Positions 10,180-22,592 are shown, counted from the stretch's first letter. The stretch is 64,000 nucleotides of DNA from Macrotis lagotis (GCF_037893015.1 NC_133658.1:883431038-883495037), one strand, 5' to 3'. Made by a program: numbers and translations. Notes: generated by a model not told the origin, from the letters alone.

Positions 10180-11540
10180 GGGAAGCTTGCCAGCCAGCTG
10201 AATCAATCAACAAGTGCCTTCTATGTTCCAGAAACTCTCCTAAGTGGTACCAGCACAAAGGTAAAACGACAATAACCACTCCCCTTATAGTTCGAAAAAG
10301 GAAATAATAGGCACACCTAAGATAGTTACAAAGTAGATACCAAGCAACCTTGGGAAGTTAAAGATGGAGAAACCAGAAAAGCCTCCTGCTTAAAGTTGCA
10401 TATCTACTAAGCTCTGAGGGAAATAGGGCTTCCAAAAGGCAGAAGTTAGCAGGGAAAGCATGCAAAGAAAAAGTGATGACCCAAAAAAAGGCATGGAGAT
10501 GGGAGCTAGAATATCTCTGTATGTGGAATGATGAGTAGACCAGTATGTTTGGACTACAGAGTGCATGAAGGTTAAAGCAGTCATGTAATATAAGAATGGA
10601 GACGTAGGAAGGGGCTAAATTGTTAAGAACTTTAAGAAGTTTTACTTCCCATGGTTATTTTTGATTCTAGATGTTATAAGGTACCACTGTGGTTTATTGA
10701 ATAGGGTGGTAATACAGTCAAAACTAGCTCTTTAGGAAACTCACTTGGACGGTTGGAAGAGGGAAGGGACTAGAGAGAGATTTGAGAGAGGCAGACCAAA
10801 ATTGAGGGCTATTATCATAGCCCATACAATAGGTGTCCTGAACCAAGAGGTGACTGTGTGAGTGAAAAGAAGGGGAGCTATGGATGGAATGTTGTGGAGA
10901 TAGCAATAACAGGATGTAGCAAATGACTCATATAAAGTAAGTGGGAATGAAGGGTTGAGGATGACAGAAAACTTGCTAACCTGGCTGACTGGAAGGCTGA
11001 TGGGTGCCCTCCATAGAAATGGAGAAATTCAGAAGGATTTGGAGAACAAATTAATTGTTATGGATATGTTGGGTTTGTAATGTTTATAGGACATCCAGTT
11101 TTTTTTAAAAAAAAAAACTAATGAACCACTGGTGATTTAGGACTGGTACCCAAGAAAGAGATTAGGACTAGATACTTAGATATAGAAGTCACCTAATTGA
11201 TGACAATTAAATGTAGGTGAACAGATCATGTCATTAAATGAGAGAATATATACAGAAAAGAGGGCCCATGAGACACTCACAGTCAGGAATTGGGACAAGG
11301 AAGATCCAGCAATGGAGACTGAAAAGACACGGTCAGGTAAACAGGAGGTACATCAGGAGAGTGATCTTGTGAAAATTCAGAGGAGAGAATCCAAGAAGAG
11401 AAGAGTGGTCAAAAAAGTAAAATGCTTCAAAGTAGTCAAAAGGGTTGAGAAATGTGAAAAAGTCGTTAAGAGTTACATTTAAAAGATCATTGGTAACTCT
11501 GGAGAGAAGAGTTTCAATTGATTGATAGGGACAGAAGTCA
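10180..11540 (-). mobile_element. L2-type LINE, long antisense copy
   Basis: Antisense L2 3' half: AATCAATCAACAAGTGCCTTC (10201) corresponds to the L2 3' terminus, followed by blocks equivalent to GAGAGAGGCAGACC, ATAGGTGTCCTGAACCAAGA and TCATTGGTAACTCTGGAGA. The 84-codon plus frame at 11228-11482 is chance within this antisense repeat. Confidence 0.65.
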
Positions 11541-11805
11541 GATTGAAAGGTTTAGGAAACACAGAGAAGTTAGGTTTTGAGTTTAGATAGCTTCTCCAAG
11601 GTGTTTAGAGGAGAAAGGAAGCAGAGATATAAGATACTATCTGGTAGGGATAGTAAAATGTGAAGATTTTTTTTTTCTAAGTGTAGGGGAGATGTGGAAA
11701 CAAAGAAGAAACTAGCAAACCAGATTGCTTAGTTTATTATTACTAATAATGATTAAAGATTAAAAGAAGGGATCATAGGTAATGTGCTGAAGAAAATGAA
11801 AGAAG

Positions 11806-11991
11806 AAAGTCACTAAAGCAAGGATGATGACTAGGCAAAGTGCTAAGTGGTGGAAGGACAAGAATACAAGTATTCTGAGAGTGAAAGGGAGTGTAGAACT
11901 GAACTGGTTCCTTCCTAGTTGAGACTAGAAAATAAAGAGAAAGTAGCCAAAGCAAGGGTGATGACGAGGCAAAGTGCTAAGTGGTGGAAGT
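11806..11991 (+). repeat. Two-copy direct repeat, about 133 bp apart
   Basis: A roughly 50-bp segment (core GAGGCAAAGTGCTAAGTGGTGGAAG in the second copy, differing by one base in the first) occurs near 11806-11857 and again near 11940-11990. Most likely a local duplication within antisense L2-derived sequence. Confidence 0.75.
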
Positions 11992-12239
11992 CCACAGAAT
12001 AGATTTAGGAGACATAAGGCATTCCATTCATCACTTGCATTCCTTTATTTCTTTGTTGGTTTGCTATTTTGTAGAAGGCTTATAAGACAAAACATGTGGG
12101 TATATAATTTAATTGCTTTAAATTAATCCATTGATTCAATATATGTGTTCTCACCTGACAGAGGTATCAAGGCTAGAATAGTTTGGGAGTTTCTTCAAGT
12201 TGTGATTAGGATGATTGATTGACACACTAAATACTACAC

Positions 12240-12535
12240 TTAAATTTATATGGTTGGTCTTTTAAATTGACTGAGTGCATGGCTGATGCTGGCAAAGGAC
12301 TGCCCAGGATACCATACCCATGTCAAAAAAGGCGCTGTGCTCCAAGAGCAAAGTAGAATTGAAGTAGCTCAAAAGAAAAGTAAGACAAGAAAATTTCAAG
12401 AATCCATCCCGAATGTGCCCAAACTATAATAGAGTCTTCTGAACTTGTATTGGTCAGATCTGCCACAGTTGGAATACATTCTACCTTGACTCTAATATAA
12501 TGATGACATTTTGGTCCTCTTTGAGAAGCAACCAA
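12240..12535 (+). mobile_element. RTE-clade LINE 3' end (sense)
   Basis: Sense RTE 3' terminus: GGCGCTGTGCTCCAAGAGCA (12331), AGAATTGAAGTAGCTCAAAAG, GTATTGGTCAGATCTGCCAC, then TTTTGGTCCTCTTTGAGAA at the tail. The orientation is opposite to the RTE copy at 9368-9995. Non-coding now. Confidence 0.7.
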
Positions 12536-12663
12536 TCCTGGTGTCTAGAATGTGCTTCTTCCTCTTCTGTTCTTCATATAATCCTCAACTTCCTTCAAAG
12601 AAAAAGTCAAATGCCTCACCTCCATTTTCTCATCTTCTTCCCTACCACCAGCAACCATAAGTC

Positions 12664-12785
12664 TTTTTCTCTTCTTTTTTTCTTTTGGCAAGGTAATGGG
12701 GTTAAGTGATTTCCCGAGGTCACACAGTTAAGTAAGTATTAATTGTCTGAGGCTGGATTTGAACTCAGATCCTCCTTACTGATGA
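12664..12785 (-). mobile_element. SINE (antisense, diverged)
   Basis: Reads TTTGGCAAGGTAATGGGG, CACACAGTTAAGTAAG, CTGAGGCTGGATTTGAACTC, the reverse complement of the marsupial SINE; the head end is missing. Confidence 0.8.
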
Positions 12786-12840
12786 TCATCCTAATAAAAT
12801 ATCTATTATATCCCCTTTTTCTATCAATCTAGTATCTATC

Positions 12841-12990
12841 TTTTTTTTTTAGGTTTTAGCCAGGCAAACAGGGTTAAGTGGCTTGCCCAAGGCCACACAG
12901 CTAGGTAATTATTGTCTGAGACCGGATTTGAACCCAGGTACTCTTGAATCCAGGGCTGGTGCTTTATCCACTACACCACCTAGCCGCCCC
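12841..12990 (-). mobile_element. Full-length SINE (antisense) with TSD
   Basis: T-run and GGTTTTAGCCAGGCAAAC at one end, CACCTAGCCGCCCC at the other. Flanking duplication AATCTAGTATCTATC (12826-12840) and AATCTAGTGTCTATC (12991-13005), one mismatch in 15. Confidence 0.95.
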
Positions 12991-13005
12991 AATCTAGTGT
13001 CTATC

Positions 13006-14055
13006 AAAAAGACAAATGAGATTAGTCTAACATAATTTGTTTTTCATGAGACCATTCTGACTCTTGGTCACCATTATCCTTTCTAAATGCTTAGAAACTG
13101 TCTTGGAGGATTTGTTCTTGAATTTTCCAAGAATTAAAGCCAAACTCATAAAAACAATTTCTCTTGATGAAAGACTTCTTAGAGCATTCTGGATTTACCA
13201 TTATTCTATTCTATGATGAATCATACTTTTCATTTTTCAAACCCTCTTTTAAGGATTTGCTCCTAAGGTAGGTTCATTTTTTTTATCTTTATATCCCCAC
13301 TCTTAGCATGTTTTCTTATACATAGTAGGTGATTTATGTTTGTTAAAAGAATTTGTGTGTTTCAACCACAAGATCAGCCTCTTACTCCTTTGCACATAGT
13401 AGGCACTCATAGGAACCACCAAAAATGACAATTATTACCTACTCTGACCATTACCATGGCAATAAATGCTTACACTAAAAGAACCCTTGAACACATTATT
13501 AAGAATGATGATGTCCTAAGTCAAAAAAAAAATGAAGTTCATGGGGCAAAAGGAGTATTTTTCTTATTTCAATCAAAAAAGACAGAGGGAAGTAGAGAGA
13601 AATGAAGCTCAGAGAAGTAAACATTGGGTTAAGTAAATGATATCTGAAAAGAAGAAACATTATTTTTAGATGAGAAAAAATAAATTTAGACTAAGGTTTA
13701 AATTGCTAGAATGGAGGACTCTTACCTAGGGATAGAATACATTTTATGAGGGTCAGAAAATTACATTTTCTTTTTAGTCTTGTAAACCCCATCAAAAGAA
13801 CTCTAAACAGAAAATGTTGGGGGAAAGGAAAGAAATAATTGTTCCACTTTTCTGCCCAGTCAAATATCACATATATTAATATAACAGGCATGTATAAGAA
13901 ATACTATCCCCAGTGCATCATTATGGTATGGGGTGATCCAGGATGCTCCAAGGACATGCTAGCAGAGCATGAGCTCTGGCAGGGTCTACTCTACTGGAAA
14001 AAACTTTAAATTTTCTTCATGACAGTCTATATTTCCTTTCTAAAGACTATCCCCA
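13006..14055. other. Intergenic, no recognised feature
   Basis: AT-rich sequence with no SINE, no exon-like frame and no clear repeat consensus that I recognise. Confidence 0.4.
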
Positions 14056-14228
14056 GTAGAGAAATATGTTTAACATAATTACACATGCTTGCTGTCTTGG
14101 GGAAGGGAGAGTATAAGGAGAGAGTAAGAAAAATTTGAAACTCAAAATTTTACAATGTTGAAAACTATCTTTACATGTAATTGGAAAAAATAAAATACAA
14201 TTAAGAAAAAAATTACTAAAGAAAAAAA
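14056..14228 (+). mobile_element. L1 3'-end fragment (sense)
   Basis: Contains GAGAAATATGTTTAACATAA, TGCTTGCTGTCTTGGGGA, then TTGAAAACTATCTTTACATG and TAATTGGAAAAAATAAAAT, the terminal 3' UTR and A-rich end of a marsupial L1. Confidence 0.75.
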
Positions 14229-14244
14229 AGACTATCCCCACTAA

Positions 14245-14480
14245 GAGCAGCTAGATATTACAGTGAATAGAATTGGGCCTTGAGTCAAGAAGATCTGAGT
14301 TCAAATTCAGACTTCAATATTTCCTTATCCTTGGTAATTCACTTAAACTGTTTTCTTATTTTCTCAACTGTAGAATGGGAATAATAACAGCACTTAACTC
14401 TCAGGTTTCTGAGGACCTAAGGAAACAATATTTGTAAAACATTTAATATAGTACTTGGAACAAAGTAATCAATCATAAAA
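14245..14480 (+). mobile_element. Old SINE (MAR1/MIR class)
   Basis: GAGCAGCTAGATATTACAG, AAGATCTGAGTTCAAATTCA, then a MIR-like second half (TTTTCTCAACTGTAGAATGGG, AATAATAACAGCACTTAAC). Strongly diverged. Confidence 0.65.
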
Positions 14481-14689
14481 ACTTATTGCCCTCTCCTTTC
14501 CTAAAGACAGTAAGGTTCTGAAAGAGCTGAGACTACTGAATGCATTTTAGTCACTAATGATGAGCTTCAAAAACCTATAATAGGAGAGGTGCTTCAGAAG
14601 TAGAGAAAAGCAAAAATCCTAATTTTCAAAAAGGGGAAAATAGAGAAGACTTCAAACTATAATCCAAATAATCAATATTAATAGGCATT

Positions 14690-15540
14690 TATTAATTGCT
14701 AACTATGTTCAGGTACTATGCTAAGCACTGGAATTTGGCCAATGAGTTTGTCTTTAATTCTTGAAAAATTCAAGAACAAATCCTCCAAGATAGTTTCTAA
14801 GTATTTAGAAAGGACAATGGTGACCAAGAGCCAGAATGGTCTCATGAAGAACAAATTAGGCTAAACTAATCTCATTGTCTTTTTGATGGGTACTAGATTG
14901 ATAGAAGTCTCTCATGTTATTCTTGTGGACAAATGGAGGCCTATAAGTTAGATGACAGTGCATATAAATGGATTCAGAACTAGTTGGCTAACTGGACCCA
15001 AAAAGTCATCATCATGTGATTAATGTCAACTTGGAGGGAAGTATCTATAACGGAACAATTTGAGACTGTGTTCTTGGATCTAGGCTAGTCAATCTTTTTT
15101 TTATCAGTAATTTGGATGAAGACATAAACAGCATTCTTGACAAATTTGCAGTGATACAAAGCTTGGAAAGCTGGCTGTCATTTTGGAGGACAAAGGCAGG
15201 ATCTAAAGAGATCTCAACAGGACTGAAAATGTGTACAATCCAAGAAGGGGAGATCCAGTAAAGGTTATAGTTATATTTATAAGGATATAAAAGTTATAGT
15301 AATAGTTAAGGATATAAATTAGGAAATAGTTAAAAATATAGTTTATAAGTCTCTATTTGGGCTTAAGGAATTGGCTAAGGGAATTAGAGCTGTATTATGA
15401 CAATAATATTGGAGAAAACTATTTGTGGGGATTGGGAGATAAAAATAAAGTGATCTTGGACTCTTTTAGAGAGGTAACAATCCCATTGTACTCTGAGAGT
15501 CACAATTTAGGAAGGATATTGCTAAACTGGAGGAGGGTCA
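14690..15540. other. Intergenic with weak L2/L3-like traces
   Basis: AAGCACTGGAATTTGGCC near 14730 and scattered antisense LINE-like blocks (ATGAAGACATAAACAGCATTC near 15115). Too diverged to assign. No coding frame. Confidence 0.3.
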
Positions 15541-16700
15541 ATCAGTCAACTAATATTCATTAAGGACCTATTATGTACCAAGCTGGGATACAAAGGAAGG
15601 CTAAAAAGGATAGTCCTCAAGTGCTTAGAGTCAATGGGGGAGAAAACAACTCTTCATAAACAGGTATAAATTGAAAATAATGAACAGAAGAATGGCATTG
15701 AGATGAAGGAAGTCTTTGAAAGGCTTCTTAAAGAAATGGAATTTTAGCTGAGACCTGAAGGAAGCCAGGGAAGCCATAGGAGTAGATGAAGAGTGTTCCA
15801 AACATGGGTAACAGTCAATGAAAATGCTTGTTGGGGGTGGGGGAGTGAGGGATAATGGAGGTCTGGATTGGAGGAACAACAAAGAGACTATGATCTCTGG
15901 TTCAGAGAGTAAATGGAAGGGGTCAGAAGACTGGAAAGGTTAGAAGGCATTAGGTTATGAAGGACTTAAAAGCCAACTATAAGATTTTTGTGTTTCATCC
16001 TGGAGGTAATAGAAAACCCCTGGAGTTTATTTGAATAGATAGGCAACTGGTCAGACCTATACTTTAAGATGATCAATTTTAACAGGATCTACTGGAATGG
16101 GGAGAGGCTTCAGGCAGGAAAACATACCATCAGGTATTGCAATAGTCCAGGAATGAGGTGATGAGGATCTGAACCAAGATGGTGGCTTTCTCAAAGAAAG
16201 GAAGGGTTAGGGCTAGAATTAGGGCTATTGAAGAGATATTACAGAGGTAGAAACAACAAGACTTGAGATGCATTTGAGAGAGATTAGGGCTGCATAAGTA
16301 GATGTGCCATCTATATAATGCTATATAGTGATTATTTGAAGGAAAGGAGAATATCTACTGAAGGAAAACTGGGGTATTAGAGATGGAGGGAGATGTGTTT
16401 GTGAAGTGATAGTTGCCTAAATATTTAAAGTACTAATATACGGAAGAAGATTAGACCTTTTCAGTGTCTGGGGGAGAAGGGAGATAATCAAACCAGGTGA
16501 ATAGAAGTTGTAATCACCAACTGCCTGAAACTAAAGTTGAGAAAAACTTACAAAGCTATTTAAAAATAAAATTAAGTAGCTCAGCTGTTTTACCAAAGAT
16601 TCCTGTTCAGGTTCAGACTGGACTGAGATTTTTCTCCAAAGAATCTGTGATTTTTCTCCCTTTCTCCAAAGACTCTGTGACTGAGAGAACAATGGGAATT
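15540..16700 (-). mobile_element. L2-type LINE, long antisense copy
   Basis: CAACTAATATTCATTAAGGA (15547) matches the inverted L2 3' end. Then come AAAACCCCTGGAGTTTATTT (near 16013) and TATTGCAATAGTCCAGGAATG (near 16135), the antisense of L2 ORF2 codons. The order of blocks matches the copies at 10180 and 38450. Confidence 0.7.
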
Positions 16701-16759
16701 GCAGCTGGTGACGAAGAATACATGATGGGAAATAAACATGACTTGGACCTTGATGAATG

Positions 16760-17060
16760 AGTGAGATTTGAATGGTAAGGCATTTGTGAGAGGGTGAGAG
16801 AAGGAAGAAGGTCAAGGAATTGTCAGCCTGAACAAAACAGAGAATCAGGGTGGTATATTCAGGAGACAGAAAGAGACTATAATCTTTGCACCAGATGAAG
16901 GCTGCTAGGGAATGGTGGGAAGTTGGGCTGAAAAGCAGGGTAAGGCCAGATTATGGAAGGTTTTGCAAACCAGTCAAAATTTATGTTCTATAGAATCAGC
17001 AACAGAGCAATTTTTTTTAGAGGGTGGGACAGAGAGGTAATCTGATAAAAATGTTGTTCA
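16760..17060 (-). mobile_element. Antisense L2 fragment
   Basis: AGATTATGGAAGGTTTTGCAA and the following AGAGCAATTTTTTTTAGAGG block parallel the L2 antisense body. Low confidence because of divergence. Confidence 0.4.
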
Positions 17061-17099
17061 AGGAAAAAGAAAAATGAGTAATTTCTGAATTCGTGAAAG

Positions 17100-19135
17100 C
17101 AAGAATGCAGTGGCAGAATATTATTTACCCAACATCATATTACGTACTGTGGAGGCTACCAAGGAAGCATAAAATAAAGTTCCTGACTTCAAATAGCTTA
17201 TAGACTAGTTTGTGAGAGTAAACCATAAGTGTTTTGTGGTTTCTCTGCTGTGAACATTAAACACTTATAAAATACAAAGAAACTCTAATAAGGATCTTTG
17301 TCTATGTTTCTTCCCAAAGCTTATAATAACCAGGTAGGCATGAAGAGAAATAATCTACTTCCTCTAGTCTCCAAAGTCTGAATCCCTGTTATCCTCACTT
17401 AAAAAAAAAAAAAACCCAAACCAAAAAAACTCAAAAACCCCAAACTGGTTAGTTTTCTTTCTTTAATCTTGGCTGGATGATTTACTGCATTTTCCTGACA
17501 CAGACATGATTAGATCGGCTCTCTACTCATTAGAAATCCCCATTCTTAAGGAGCACTGATGTGGGAAAACATTGAAAACATCAGACCAGCTGAATGGCCC
17601 CTCAGCCAATAGTGCATACAACCATGGTCATTAGCATGGAGGGCACACAAAACTAGGCTACAGCCAGCACTAATAAGACAAATGTGAAAAGAGTAAGTGC
17701 ACAAAGAGTCTTCCTAACTGGAAATGAGAAATGGATTCCCATCCAGCCAGCTAACCCAATTATACAACCTGCCCGTTCAAGCTTATAAAAGGGAAGGGGG
17801 GGGGATGTAAACCTCTTTAACTACTCCATAAGCTACACAGAAAGCTTTGGATCAGGATCATGAATATAAGGCCTGAATTTCTTGCTTGGAGTCTGGAAGG
17901 TGCTCGTTGGAGAACTGTTACTATAGTAAATACAAGCTATTATCTTTATTATTGTCATTATACAATTCCGAACAAACAATAAGTGGCAGTAGTAACAGCA
18001 ACATAAAATAAAATTTAGTTCCAGTTCGAGGGAAAAAAAACCAAACCAAACAGTTCTGGTTGAGTTCAGTTCTGTATTTGATACAACATTCAGCTATAAT
18101 GTGTATAATTATAATGTCAAGTATCATTATTATCCTATAAAGTTGAGAAAAGCTCTCTAGTTCTCTAGCAGAAATCGCAAATAAAATGAGCTATTTCTTG
18201 TTCTGGAGTTAGCAGTAAATTATTCAGCCCTAACCTTAAAATTTATGCTTTGGCTGTGACATAACCGTGACAAATGTCCCCAAAAGTTAACAATGTATAA
18301 TGGAGGGCCCTGAAAATTCTTCATCTAAAGTAGAAGTTTATAGATTTCTTTTACACCCAGTCAGTCACCATGTATTTGCCATCAACTGTGGACCACGGAG
18401 TATGTTGATGTCTCTACTTCCACTTGGAAATGGAGAGTTACTATCACAAAGTGTCAGAGCTAGAAGGCCATCAATCCATATATATGCTATATCTGAAAAA
18501 TGATTTCCCTCTTTAATGTAACCAATAATTGGTTGAAGACCACAAGGAGAAGAGAACTCACTATTTCCCCGGTCCATTTTAGCTCGATTAGGAGTTTTTC
18601 CCCTAGCATCCAGACTATATTTTTTCTTTTTCATTTCTAATCCTTACTCTTAATTCTGACCTCTAGGATTAGCATAAAAAACCTCATGCTTCTTCCATTT
18701 GACAATCCTTTCTATTCTTAACATTTAACATGTCCCACTGTTTTCTCCTCTCCAGATCCCCATGTCCTTTTCCCACTCATTTTACATGAGATGTTAACAA
18801 GCATTTGAATCTGGTTTGAATATTAGAAGCAGGAAATTATAAAACTGAGAGTTGGAGAGAACAGCAGAAAATAACAGCAAGCCACAATGGGGAATAAATG
18901 CACAGGAGTTCAGGTCCATTTGACTCTGGGTGACCGTTGGCTCTTTCCAAAAAGCAGATGAACTCTACAAACATAAGGTTTTGACACTATGAAGGATGTT
19001 TGAAAATCCCTGCCACACAATCTAAAGACAGTTCCCTCAGAGAAGCTCTAGAAATGAATGAGTCTGAATATCATGCAGTTGTTTAAACTCAAAGTACAAC
19101 TCACGTGAATTTCCAAGTTCTAATGTGTTATTAAA
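17100..19135. other. About 2 kb of low-repeat intergenic sequence
   Basis: No SINE or LINE consensus is obvious. It includes a G-run (17796-17803), a GC-moderate block at 17500-17760 and an A-run at 17400-17414. The longest frames (60-90 codons) look random. As one of the few non-repetitive parts of the KIF1B-UBE4B interval, it is where a conserved regulatory element would be easiest to detect. Confidence 0.4.
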
Positions 19136-19147
19136 AAAAAAAACTCA

Positions 19148-19303
19148 GGGCGGCTAGGTGGTACAGTGGATAGAGCAGCAGCCCTGGAGTCAGGAGTACC
19201 TGAGTTCAAATCCAGCTTCAGACACTTAATAATTACCTAGCTGTGTGGCCTTGGGCAAGCCACTTAACCCCATTTGCCTTGCAAAAAAAACAAAAAAGAA
19301 AAC
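19148..19303 (+). mobile_element. tRNA-derived SINE
   Basis: GGGCGGCTAGGTGGTACAGTG through CTTGGGCAAGCCACTTAACC to an A-rich tail. AAAACTCA on both sides is a likely target-site duplication. Confidence 0.9.
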
Positions 19304-20470
19304 TCAATCTCATCACCATTAAATGCTGTTATGAATAACATACATCTCTACAAGTACATGCAGTATATACTGCCACATACAATTTCTATTTCTACATACA
19401 CATGCAGCAAATTTGGTATTGAAAGGCTTTCTATCTTGGAGGTTCCTAGAGCTCCTTTAGCAGAGTCTTCAAGAGCCCAGGGTCACCTCCATCCTATGAT
19501 GAGGCATTGAGGAGGACTTCAGTACAAGTTGTATTTATATATTCTTGCTTGGAGCACATTTTCTTAAAATACCTCAAAGGCAGCAGTAAAATAAACTTAT
19601 ACCTCTTAGGTCATTTTTTCCTTCCCCTGCAATGTTGATTGATATTTAAATGAATATGTTCTTGCCAATTAATCTACACACCACCCTCTAGATTAGCACA
19701 ATCAATTCAATCAAGTTGGTTCTAGGGAGAAACCACACATTAAAAATCCTTTTCTCCAGAAATAATATATTAAATGCCAAACACATGAACCCTTTTGTAA
19801 GGATAACAAAAATGGTTCAATTGGCTCCAGTGTGCTTTCTCTCTTCACCTCCCACACTCTCTTCCCAAAGAAGCTGTAAATGTTGAAGATCGAATACTAA
19901 ATATAAGATCTGCATCAGATTTTGGCTCTAATTTATATTCTAGGACTCCAATAATGGCATCTTGTAAGCACTGTCAGCACTTGGACCAGGCATCCCCATC
20001 CCACTGCTTCCCCAAGTTGGGCTGAAGGTATATAATTTGTCTGATGAGAAGGTTCGACACAGTGTGTCTCCCGTGAACTGCAGCTCATGCATCATCTTTC
20101 TGTAACAGGCATTTTCACTAATTAGGGACAACCTCATATCAATTAACTTGGATCTTAAAACCATGATTAAAGAAACCAAATTGTTGTTTATAGGAATTGC
20201 TATATCAGTGACAGATGGTTTCAGAATACATGGGCAGGAGGAGATAGATGGTGCTTTGAAACAAGCTTACCCCCAAATCCACAAACAAGGCCAAATTGCC
20301 ATTCTTCATAGGAAGAGACAGAAACAAATAGGCAAGGTTGTAAAAGAGGAAGGAGAATATTCTGGTCAAAATGAAGGGGATGGGAAAAATCAAGGTCCAC
20401 CACACAATAACATTTCACATAACATCACTTCTCTAATTTTCCCAAACTCTGAGACCAGGGCCCAAGGGTC
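19304..20470. other. Intergenic, no recognised feature
   Basis: Non-repetitive sequence. The 120-codon frame at 20148-20510 has no recognisable domain and runs into a SINE at its 3' end, so I treat it as chance. Confidence 0.4.
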
Positions 20471-20487
20471 TCAAAGCATCATACCTT

Positions 20488-20636
20488 GGGGCAGCTATGA
20501 GGTACAGTGAATAGAGCACTGGCCCTGGAGTCAGGAGGACCTGAGTTCAAATTCTACCTCAAACACTTAGTAATGGCCTGTGTGACCTTGGGCAAGTCAA
20601 CTTAACCCCATTACCATAAAAATTTTTTTTTAAAAA
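20488..20636 (+). mobile_element. tRNA-derived SINE with TSD
   Basis: GGGGCAGCTATGAGGTACAG to an A-rich tail; ATCATACCTT repeats on both flanks (20478-20487 and 20637-20646). Confidence 0.93.
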
Positions 20637-21039
20637 ATCATACCTTTCAATTGATACTCATTAAAAACTATTAAAAACAGTGAATCTTCAACATTTAACT
20701 TTTACAACTTCAAGCCTTCCTATGATTTTATTAGTAACTTCATTTTTACTTTCCCATTGGCAACTATGCACATTTGTGGGTATGTGCAATAGAGAAAAAA
20801 ATATGAGAGACTGTAGGGGTGCAAGGTTATAGAGTGACTGGTATCCTACCAGGTGCTTCACTTGTCTTCTTCACCCTGCATCATAAAGGACTCCTATGCA
20901 TTTATTGCATATTTTCATTGCCAATCTTTAAAACTCAAGTTTTGGGTTGCAATTACACCCCCAATGTGTCCTGCAAATTCTTTGAGCTCTAAACCCAAGC
21001 ATATAAAGTCAATGATGTGGCTTAGTATAAAAATAAAGG

Positions 21040-21190
21040 TGTCACATTCAATTTAGATCAACGTATACCACAGAAACAATGTAAAGACTAACAGACTGCC
21101 TTCTGTGGGGGTGGGGGTGGGGGAAAGGAAGTAAGATTAAGGGGAAAAACTAAAATTCAAATAAAATCTTTCTAAAAGTGAAAAAGAAAA
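21040..21190 (+). mobile_element. L1 3'-terminal fragment (subfamily with GTGGGGGTGGGGG)
   Basis: Contains AGACTGCCTTCTGTGGGGGT, AGGAAGTAAGATTAAGGGG and TCAAATAAAATCTTTCTAAA. The same terminal block recurs at 40100-40245 (sense) and inverted at 23060-23215 and 30585-30695. Confidence 0.7.
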
Positions 21191-21194
21191 AGAA

Positions 21195-21346
21195 GGGGGT
21201 GGCTAGGTGGAGCAGTGGATAGAGCACCTGCCCTGGAGTCAGGAAGATCTGAATTCAAATCTGGCCTCAGACACTTAATAATTACCTAGCTGTGTGACCT
21301 TGGGCAAGCCACTTAACCCATTGCCTTGCAAAAACTAAAAAAAATT
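21195..21346 (+). mobile_element. tRNA-derived SINE inserted at an L1 3' end
   Basis: GGGGGTGGCTAGGTGGAGCAG through CAAGCCACTTAACCCATTGCC and an A-rich tail. It lies directly after the A-rich end of the L1 fragment at 21040-21190. Confidence 0.9.
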
Positions 21347-22186
21347 AAAAATAAAGGTGTTACATAAAATTTTACCTAAAGTTGCTAAACACTTCAAGGT
21401 CTCAAAGGGTATACAAAGCAGACACTGGTAATGGATTATTCAAAGCTGGTTCATCTTTTATCTTCTCCAAAGTCATCCACTAACTGTGAAGGACAAAGTG
21501 TTGAAGGTGATGTTAATAAGACCCCTGATTCTTATGACAGCAATATCTAAAGTTCCAGTAATCTCTCCTTCAAATTTCAGAGGGCAGTCAAGGTAAAGAG
21601 GTTTTCAGTAGTAAAGTATATATAGCCATCTGATACAGCAGAAGGTAAGATTCAGGTTTAAAAAAATGTCTTAGTTTTAAGAATTTTATTTGCTGTAGAG
21701 TATTTATGGTACAATAGATTTCATGTATTATGAAAAATGAGTACTATTTAAAAACAATGTTTTTTATTATTGAGATGTTAGCACAAAAGGTCACAGTACT
21801 ATAAGGAATTACTAGTGAGAAAAAAGTTTTGCATGTTACCAATTTTATTTTATGTACTGCATTTTATGTTATTCCATGGTTTCTATTGGTGTATATTATC
21901 AGAATTGTTTTGTTAAAAGAATTGTATGCAGAAAAATGTATTTTAAGTAATCTCTGGCAAGATTACAGATTTTGGTAATCATGGGAACATAATCTCCTAC
22001 TTTCCATAGGTTCAAGTTTACTTTTTTAAATTTTTGTCCTGTTTTCTAGTAATGGATTGACTGTATTTTGTATTGACATTATATTTGCTAGAATATATAA
22101 ACCTAAAACAAATATATAATATGTTTTCATGATCTGCATCATATCTGATATGTCATATATTTTGAGTATGCATATTTGAAACACAG

Positions 22187-22592
22187 GGTAGTTCAGTGGC
22201 ACAGTTGAATGAGCACTGGGCCTGAAGTCAGGAAGACTCATCTTCCTGAGTTCAAATCTGATCTCAGATATTTATTAGCCTATTGACCCTGAATAAGTCA
22301 CTTCAGTTTCCTCATTTGATCTAAAGAATGAAGTAGCAAACCACTCCAGTGTCTTTATCAAGGAAACCCCTGGGGCAGCTAGGTGGCGCAGTGGTTAGAG
22401 CACCAGCCTTGGAATCAGGAGGACCTGAGTTCAAATCTATCTTCAGACACTTAATAATTCCTAGCTGTGTGACCTTGGGCAAGTCACAACCCCATTGCCT
22501 TGCAAAAAGCAAAAAATAAATAAATAAATAAACAAAAAGAAAACCCCAAATGGAGACATGAAGAGTTGGACATGACTAAATGACTGAACAAC
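22187..22592 (+). mobile_element. Older MAR1-type SINE, split by a younger SINE
   Basis: The 5' part at 22187-22371 ends in AGCAAACCACTCCAGTGTC, TTTATCAAGGAAACCCC. The 3' part resumes at 22539 with GAAAACCCCAAATGG, GAGTTGGACATGACTAAATG. The two parts form one element if the insertion at 22372-22538 is removed. Confidence 0.9.
22372..22538 (+). mobile_element. Younger SINE nested in an older SINE
   Basis: Complete GGGGCAGCTAGGTGGCGCAG to an (AAAT)n tail, flanked by GGAAACCCC (22362-22370) and GAAAACCCC (22539-22547), the duplicated target inside the older element. Establishes relative age of the two SINE classes. Confidence 0.93.

Noticed and set aside
20148..20510. 120-codon plus-strand frame
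   Set aside because: No recognisable domain; it runs into a SINE at the 3' end and competes with frames on the other strand.
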